A stretch of 64,000 bases of DNA from Plasmodium relictum (Eukaryota; Apicomplexa; Aconoidasida; Haemosporida; Plasmodiidae). The notes below the pieces were generated by a model. The model did not search any database. It was given only the letters and a program-made list of their open reading frames with translations, and was not told the DNA's origin. Location of the stretch: positions 186,001 through 250,000 of the forward strand of contig NC_041686.1 of NCBI RefSeq assembly GCF_900005765.1, read 5' to 3'. Positions 58,431 through 64,000 of this stretch are shown in pieces; position 1 is the first letter of the stretch, and every line of letters starts with the position of its first letter. The position numbers were made by a program, and so were the translations under genes.

Positions 58431-59887
58431 TTTTTTTTTTTTTTTTTGAAATAATATACTTTTTTAAAGCATGTAACTTTTTAAAAATTTTTTTTTGTTG
58501 AAGTTATCTATCTTAAGTATTATTTATTTAACTCCTTTTTTATTAAATGGATATTTTTTTTCAATAAAGGTGTTTTTAAAAATTTTTTTTTTTATATTTT
58601 TATAAGTTTATAGATACTTATATTCTTAAAGCATCTAAATATTTTTACATAATGCATATAAGTTTTTATTTTCATTAGAATATCAATTTAAAATTTTTTT
58701 TTTATATTTTTTCCTTTAATTAATAAAAAAATAGATTCTTATCCATAATTTTTTAAAAGCATTTTTTTAAATATCCATTTAAAAATACTGTTTTGAAAAA
58801 AGTTGACATATACCACTCTTCTGTTAAAAAAAAAAAAAATTGTTTATATTTATGCATATTCAAAAAGCTCATATAGATTTTCGTTGAATTGAACTATTTT
58901 TATGTATATACATAAAAAAAAAAAAAAAAAAAAATTATATTAATTATTAAAATTTTATATACAATTGTGAAATGAAGATGAAATTATAATAAAGTACAAA
59001 TTTAATTTAAAAATGAATAATATTAAAAATCTTTAGCATAACGTAAAAAATTTTATGAACAAATACGTTCCATTTACATAAAATATGTGAATAAATCAAG
59101 ACTTTTGGTGAAGATATTATAAAAGTATAATTAACTTTCTTTTTTTTAAATTTATAGCTAAAATATTTAATTTTTAAAATACCAATTTTTCCCATGTAAT
59201 TTATATAAATTAAAATTGAAATACTTAAAAGGTTTCTTTTTGAAATTTAGTAGTTGAAGAAGTAAAATATATGAGTTTATTCGTTTTTCATTTGAAAAAT
59301 TATGAAAATTTTTGATTTAACAAATGATTATCGCTTATATTACTTTAATCTATTGAATATGGCTTATTTTCTTTTTGTGTTGTTAGTCATTTACAGTTTT
59401 TTTTTTAATGAAGAAATTATATGGATACAATGATATTCTTTCTTAAAAATAAGTTCTCTTATAAAAATAAATTTTAATTAATACTAAAATTTAAGTTTTT
59501 AACTTAAAATAAAATAAAGTAAAATAAAATAAAATAAAACACTATATAATATATTAGCTTTAAATATTTCTTCTAATTAAAAAATATGCATATATATATA
59601 ATATAAATTTACTTATCCTTTTATTTCTACTAATTTTTTTTATTAAAATAAAAAAAAATGCCCATAAATATTTTTTTAAACAATACGTACCACTTTAGTA
59701 TATAAAAAAACAAAAAAGTTTAAAAATTCAATCCCAAAAAAAAATAAAAAATACAAATAAAAAAATAAAAAATTCCTATATATTGTAAAAATAATAAATA
59801 TATATTGATATAAACTCACTGGAAATTATAAATTCAATTTTATTTATTTAAGGCATATATATAAATATGCATATTTCTTTTCTTTTT
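58431..59887. other. Intergenic region: NOP58 promoter and M28 peptidase 3' UTR
   Basis: About 1.5 kb between two minus-strand genes. Poly-A/T tracts occur near 58434-58447 and 58915-58934, and a short (AAAAT)n repeat near 59510-59540. A minus-strand frame at 59007-59195 is Lys/Ile/Phe-rich without recognisable features and is probably not a gene. Confidence 0.5.
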
Positions 59888-62800
59888 TCAAATATTCCAT
59901 ACATTTATTTCACATTTTCCTCCCATTGATGTAACATACGATGGTATATTGGTATTCTCTGATTTCTTTATAGAGATATTTACATTATTTTGATTAACTT
60001 TGTTGATATAAAAAATATTCTTTCTTTGAATGAGCTTCTGAATAATTGGAGGTAAATTAATATAACTACAGGCCTTTGTTACAATAGTTAAAGGTTTTTT
60101 ATAGTCTTTTACATCTAACCAAAAGCGAGTAATTCTATTATTGTTTCCATGTATGAATCTAATCGTTCTATCTTTCAATGAATGAGAAAGTGAATTAACA
60201 GTAAATTCTTTATCAAAAGACCAATTAATAATATCATCACTTAATATTAACATGTGCGTATGATATGATACCTTTAACTGTATATATATTCTTGTGAAAT
60301 TATGTTTCTTTATTTTTTTATATCCTAAGTTTGTTTTTATTGCCCCATTATATAATAATTCATATTTTAAGTTTTCTTCTGTTATGTTTTTATTCATTAA
60401 GTCTTTATTCTCTATATAATTAATATTAATATTAGGTTCTCCTATTTTTTTTTTAAATAAGGCATTATTTTCAAAGGATTCATCCTGAATATCATCAAAT
60501 GGTTCATTTAATTCATAAAAGTCTTTTTGATTTCCTTCACTGAAATCAATATCATTTTCAATGGATGATTTATAAGGAACGAAATCAAAATATCCACAAA
60601 AGTTCGGGATATTAAAGGTATGGCCATAATTTTTATTTAAATTTGCTATATTCTGAAATTCTAATTCATATTTATCTGATAAATTTTCTTTATCAATAAA
60701 TTGTTTTATCTCATTTAAATATATTTCTTTTAAATTTTCTCCATTATTAAAAAAGTTTATACCGTATTTATTTAATTTCAGATCATCACAAAGACCAAAA
60801 CTTAAACCATTATATTCATCAGTTATATTCCCCATGTCATCTCGCACTTTTATGCTTACGTTAGCTATGTTTACTCTCTTTAGAGCTTTTTCGGAAAATG
60901 GGTTTTTTAAAAATAATAATATATATAGAAAAGATAAAAAAAAAACTAACTTAAAAAAAGAATTAATATATTTAAACTCTTTTTTGTTCACTATTAATAA
61001 AGGAGTACATAATGTAATTAACGCAAAAATTCCCAAAAAAACTATAACTGACATTTGAAAATCTGCTGTTATATATTTTACTATATTATAGAGACCACTT
61101 TTTGAGACAAAAATAAAAATAGCCCAATGAGATATATTTATTATATATGCGTATACATAAATCATAGGTATATAAGATATAAATAGTTTATTTCTGTAGC
61201 AAATAAAATTAAATGAATCTTCATTTTTTTTATTTTTTGATTCTGGGAATATTATATTTAAAATGATCTTCAGTACTTTTACTAATAATATACCACTTGC
61301 AAAAAAAAGTAGAATAAAAGATACCCCTAAATTTAAAAAGAATGCTAAAATAAAAAGTAACATATATAAGTAAAAGGATGCGTTATAACCATATAATTCC
61401 ATATATAAAGATACTTCATTACAAGAAAATTTGTTCTTAAGTATATCACTTTCTGCGTTTTTTTTTTTTATTTGAAACACTTTTTTACTATCTATACAGT
61501 TATCTTTACTCTTTATTTCTCCTTCATATTCTTTTGTATTCTCTAATTTATTATTTTTAGTTAACTTTCCTTCTTTTCTTTCATTAACATTTATTTCACT
61601 ATATTCTGTTAAATTTAAACAAACATCTTGTTCAATATGTAAAGATTCTCTTGTTCTTCCATCATAAAATTTCCCATTTAGTTCTGAAACACCGTTCTTT
61701 GCTTTCTCATTTTTCTTATTATAATTAATTTCTTTTTTTTTTAATAAAGTCACAGTAATTCTTGTTACGTAATAATGAACATAATAAAATGACACAAATG
61801 CAAATGACCCATAAACTAAATAAGCCAAAAATACATTAGTAAAATAAAACATTTTTAGATTTATTAAATTCATAAACAAATCAAATATATACAATAGTCC
61901 AATCGTTAATAATGAAGGAAATATATAGCATGTTAGGAGTACCAACAAAGTTGAATAAATACTAATTTCTTTGTTATTTAATTTTTTTTCTATTATCGAT
62001 AAAAAAAATTTTAGTAAGGCAAGAAACAAAAAGTAAAGAATCATATTAAGTTTACTTATTACTAATACGTAATAAGGTATAAAATCATAATAAAAGTAAT
62101 GCTCTCCAATTAATATATTCATGAAATTATTAATTTTTGTAGTCATCAATTTAAAAAAATTATTTATAAATGTATTTTTATCGGTCTTATTTGTGTTATC
62201 TTTGGAATTGTTTTCTAGATTTTTTTTTTTTTCTGCTATAAAATCATCATGCATATCTCTTATTATATTTGATATTAATTCTAACAGGTTATCACCTAAA
62301 TGTTGCATAGTTCCTCTTTTTAAGTTATTTATGTCATCATGAGGTGTATGGTAAAAATATCCCTTTAAACATGTAACTATATCAAGACCCTGAGAAGATT
62401 TAATGAAAGAATTATATGCTTTATAATCAGTATTATTTCTAATGACATACTCTGCATCATGAGCAAATGATGAAAAAGTAGGATTTAAAGAGTATTTTTT
62501 ATAAAATTTTAAAATTTCTTTATTTTTATCTGGAGTTCTATATATTATAAACTTCCCTCCATATCCTATAGAATCTAAATTGATATAATACTTTACATCA
62601 AGAGACCATATATGAAAATTGCTGAACCCGTGGGCACTTAACAAATAAGCTTCTTCTGCTCCGTTAAAATTTAAAATAAATGGAGTTAAAAATGCTTTTT
62701 GACTAATTAAATTCCTGAACAATTCAATCATAACAGCTACAAAGGCTCCAGCGTCAGAAACAGCAGGAGATTGAATGGCACTATCATAATGAGAAGCAAT

Positions 62801-63739
62801 CATAAAATAATTCATTCGTATTGAATTCAGAAAGAAACTTTTTAATTCTTGTTCATTCAAACTTTGTGAAAATTTTTCTTTTTCATATAATTCATAATTT
62901 TTTTCGAAATTCTCATTAATTATATAACCAGATAATGCACGAATTAAATATGTAGCAATTCCTTCATATACCGTTGTATATAAGTCATAATATCTATATG
63001 TAGACGCATAATTCTTGTAATGTTGTTCGTCTATATATATTAATTTATTTGTTATATGGTCTTTTTTAATATTCGAAAAATTCTCTAAAATATGTTCATT
63101 ATAATACACATTTCTTTTTACATCAAAATAATATAATCCGTTAAGCTTTGCATCATTACACGATATATTTTCGTTACAAACAATTAAACCTTCTGTTTCT
63201 ATTATATGTAGTTTAACCATGTTTATCATATTTTCTTCTTTTACGTGTAAACTTTCTAATTTATTATTATCCATTTCACTCTCTTCAAAGCAAATGCAAC
63301 TATTTTCTTTTATAAAAGGGGCTATTATTTCATTAAATTCTAAATTTTTTTTATAATTATTTACCAAATCATCTGGAATATATATTCCATATTTAACATA
63401 ACCTAAATTTATATAGTCTGATTTTTCTTTTAATATTTTTTCAAATAACTCTTTTTTTATTAGTTCAACTGCCATCACTTCGTTGGCATAATGCCCGACT
63501 TGTTTATATAAATAATCTAAATAATCTACATTAATATTGCTATCTAATATATTATCTTTTACTTCTTCATTAAAGGTGCTTAATCTATATGAAGTTTCCA
63601 AGCTTCTTTCCTCAGAAAATATTTCATCTGCTACATCTTTTTTTAGTGGTTTTGTTAGATTATCAAAATATACATAAAGATATACATGCAGAAAAGTAAA
63701 AATTACAATATATACACAAGAAATAAATATATTTTTCAT
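59888..63739 (-). CDS. Membrane-bound M28-family metallopeptidase, ERMP1-like
   Basis: Single exon, 1283 codons. A signal-anchor at residues 5-25 is followed by a lumenal domain holding the zinc peptidase core. Likely metal ligands are His317 (ASHYDSA), Asp329 (SDAGAF), Glu363 with catalytic Glu362 (NGAEEAYLL), Asp389 (NLDSIGYGG) and His464 (YHTPHDD), the complete M28 set. Membrane spans follow at about 554-582, 592-622 and 630-665; a charged loop (about 670-795) leads to five or six more spans. The C-terminal 280 or so residues are a soluble, Asn-poor domain. This order (anchor, M28 domain, multi-span block, lumenal tail) is that of ERMP1/Fxna endoplasmic reticulum peptidases, which are around 900 residues; the extra length is mostly in the loop and tail. 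The substrate is unknown. The start follows an AT-rich leader and has no upstream in-frame competitor nearby. Confidence 0.87.
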   Translation of the reverse strand: MKNIFISCVYIVIFTFLHVYLYVYFDNLTKPLKKDVADEIFSEERSLETSYRLSTFNEEVKDNILDSNINVDYLDYLYKQVGHYANEVMAVELIKKELFEKILKEKSDYINLGYVKYGIYIPDDLVNNYKKNLEFNEIIAPFIKENSCICFEESEMDNNKLESLHVKEENMINMVKLHIIETEGLIVCNENISCNDAKLNGLYYFDVKRNVYYNEHILENFSNIKKDHITNKLIYIDEQHYKNYASTYRYYDLYTTVYEGIATYLIRALSGYIINENFEKNYELYEKEKFSQSLNEQELKSFFLNSIRMNYFMIASHYDSAIQSPAVSDAGAFVAVMIELFRNLISQKAFLTPFILNFNGAEEAYLLSAHGFSNFHIWSLDVKYYINLDSIGYGGKFIIYRTPDKNKEILKFYKKYSLNPTFSSFAHDAEYVIRNNTDYKAYNSFIKSSQGLDIVTCLKGYFYHTPHDDINNLKRGTMQHLGDNLLELISNIIRDMHDDFIAEKKKNLENNSKDNTNKTDKNTFINNFFKLMTTKINNFMNILIGEHYFYYDFIPYYVLVISKLNMILYFLFLALLKFFLSIIEKKLNNKEISIYSTLLVLLTCYIFPSLLTIGLLYIFDLFMNLINLKMFYFTNVFLAYLVYGSFAFVSFYYVHYYVTRITVTLLKKKEINYNKKNEKAKNGVSELNGKFYDGRTRESLHIEQDVCLNLTEYSEINVNERKEGKLTKNNKLENTKEYEGEIKSKDNCIDSKKVFQIKKKNAESDILKNKFSCNEVSLYMELYGYNASFYLYMLLFILAFFLNLGVSFILLFFASGILLVKVLKIILNIIFPESKNKKNEDSFNFICYRNKLFISYIPMIYVYAYIINISHWAIFIFVSKSGLYNIVKYITADFQMSVIVFLGIFALITLCTPLLIVNKKEFKYINSFFKLVFFLSFLYILLFLKNPFSEKALKRVNIANVSIKVRDDMGNITDEYNGLSFGLCDDLKLNKYGINFFNNGENLKEIYLNEIKQFIDKENLSDKYELEFQNIANLNKNYGHTFNIPNFCGYFDFVPYKSSIENDIDFSEGNQKDFYELNEPFDDIQDESFENNALFKKKIGEPNININYIENKDLMNKNITEENLKYELLYNGAIKTNLGYKKIKKHNFTRIYIQLKVSYHTHMLILSDDIINWSFDKEFTVNSLSHSLKDRTIRFIHGNNNRITRFWLDVKDYKKPLTIVTKACSYINLPPIIQKLIQRKNIFYINKVNQNNVNISIKKSENTNIPSYVTSMGGKCEINVWNI

Positions 63740-64000
63740 TTTTTAAGATAATCTTAATTTGTAAATCATACAATATCTCTCTTTTTATTAATGATTTTTA
63801 CTTTCATTAATTATCATTAAAAATAAAAATTAAAAAAAAAATTAGCATTTTATTAATTGCTTATTAAAAAAAAGTATACCTATTCACAATTATAACATTT
63901 ATTTCTATATTTTTTTGTTTACGCAAATATACATTAAATACTATTTTACATTTATTTAAAATAATATAAATGGGATCTTGTTTAAAAGGAATATTGTAGT
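63740..64000. other. Upstream flank of the M28 peptidase gene
   Basis: AT-rich sequence with a poly-A run near 63833-63842; it should be the 5' UTR or promoter of the minus-strand peptidase gene. No further gene is visible before the window ends. Confidence 0.5.

Overview
The window is nuclear DNA of a malaria parasite (Plasmodium). The evidence is the extreme A+T content with long poly-A/poly-T and (TA)n tracts between genes, Asn/Lys-rich low-complexity inserts within otherwise conserved proteins, an apicomplexan AP2 transcription factor with three AP2 domains, and beta-tubulin that reads almost as the Plasmodium consensus. The gene order AP2-I, MIC60, eIF3d, HDA2, PHD1, RPT2, beta-tubulin, NOP58 agrees with what I remember of P. 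falciparum chromosome 10. The base composition would fit P. falciparum-like or avian-parasite species, but I cannot fix the species from sequence alone.

Layout. 1-280: 3' end of an unidentified plus-strand gene. 1219-1545: a small unidentified plus-strand gene with an uncertain start. 2543-6259 (-): AP2-I-like transcription factor, followed by a 4.3 kb upstream region crowded with GTGCA motifs. 10539-13202 (-): MIC60/mitofilin-like cristae protein. 14823-16430 (+): eIF3 subunit d. 18459-23660 (+): class II histone deacetylase fused to an inositol polyphosphate kinase domain (HDA2). 25681-35955 (+): giant multi-PHD chromatin protein (PHD1). 37159-38313 (-): small FEN1/XPG-like nuclease. 39257-40466 (+): an eight-exon gene, not visible as one open frame, that I reconstruct as an AP-5 adaptor sigma subunit. 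40953-42537 (-): 26S proteasome ATPase RPT2, two exons. 44248-46803 (+): Golgi pH regulator (GPHR) family membrane protein. 48831-49640 (+): three-finger CCCH zinc-finger protein. 51747-53973 (-): beta-tubulin, three exons. 57030-58430 (-): NOP58. 59888-63739 (-): ER-type membrane M28 metallopeptidase.

Functionally the window holds a gene-control block (AP2-I, HDA2, PHD1), housekeeping genes (eIF3d, RPT2, tubulin, NOP58) and organelle or endomembrane genes (MIC60, AP-5 sigma, GPHR, M28 peptidase). There are no operons; genes have their own promoters, and several pairs are divergent (MIC60/eIF3d, nuclease/AP-5 sigma, RPT2/GPHR). I saw no transposon, virus-derived element, CRISPR array, tRNA or rRNA gene. 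The most interesting items are the hidden AP-5 sigma gene, the HDAC-kinase fusion, a PHD finger split by about 210 residues, and the GTGCA cluster upstream of the AP2-I-like gene.
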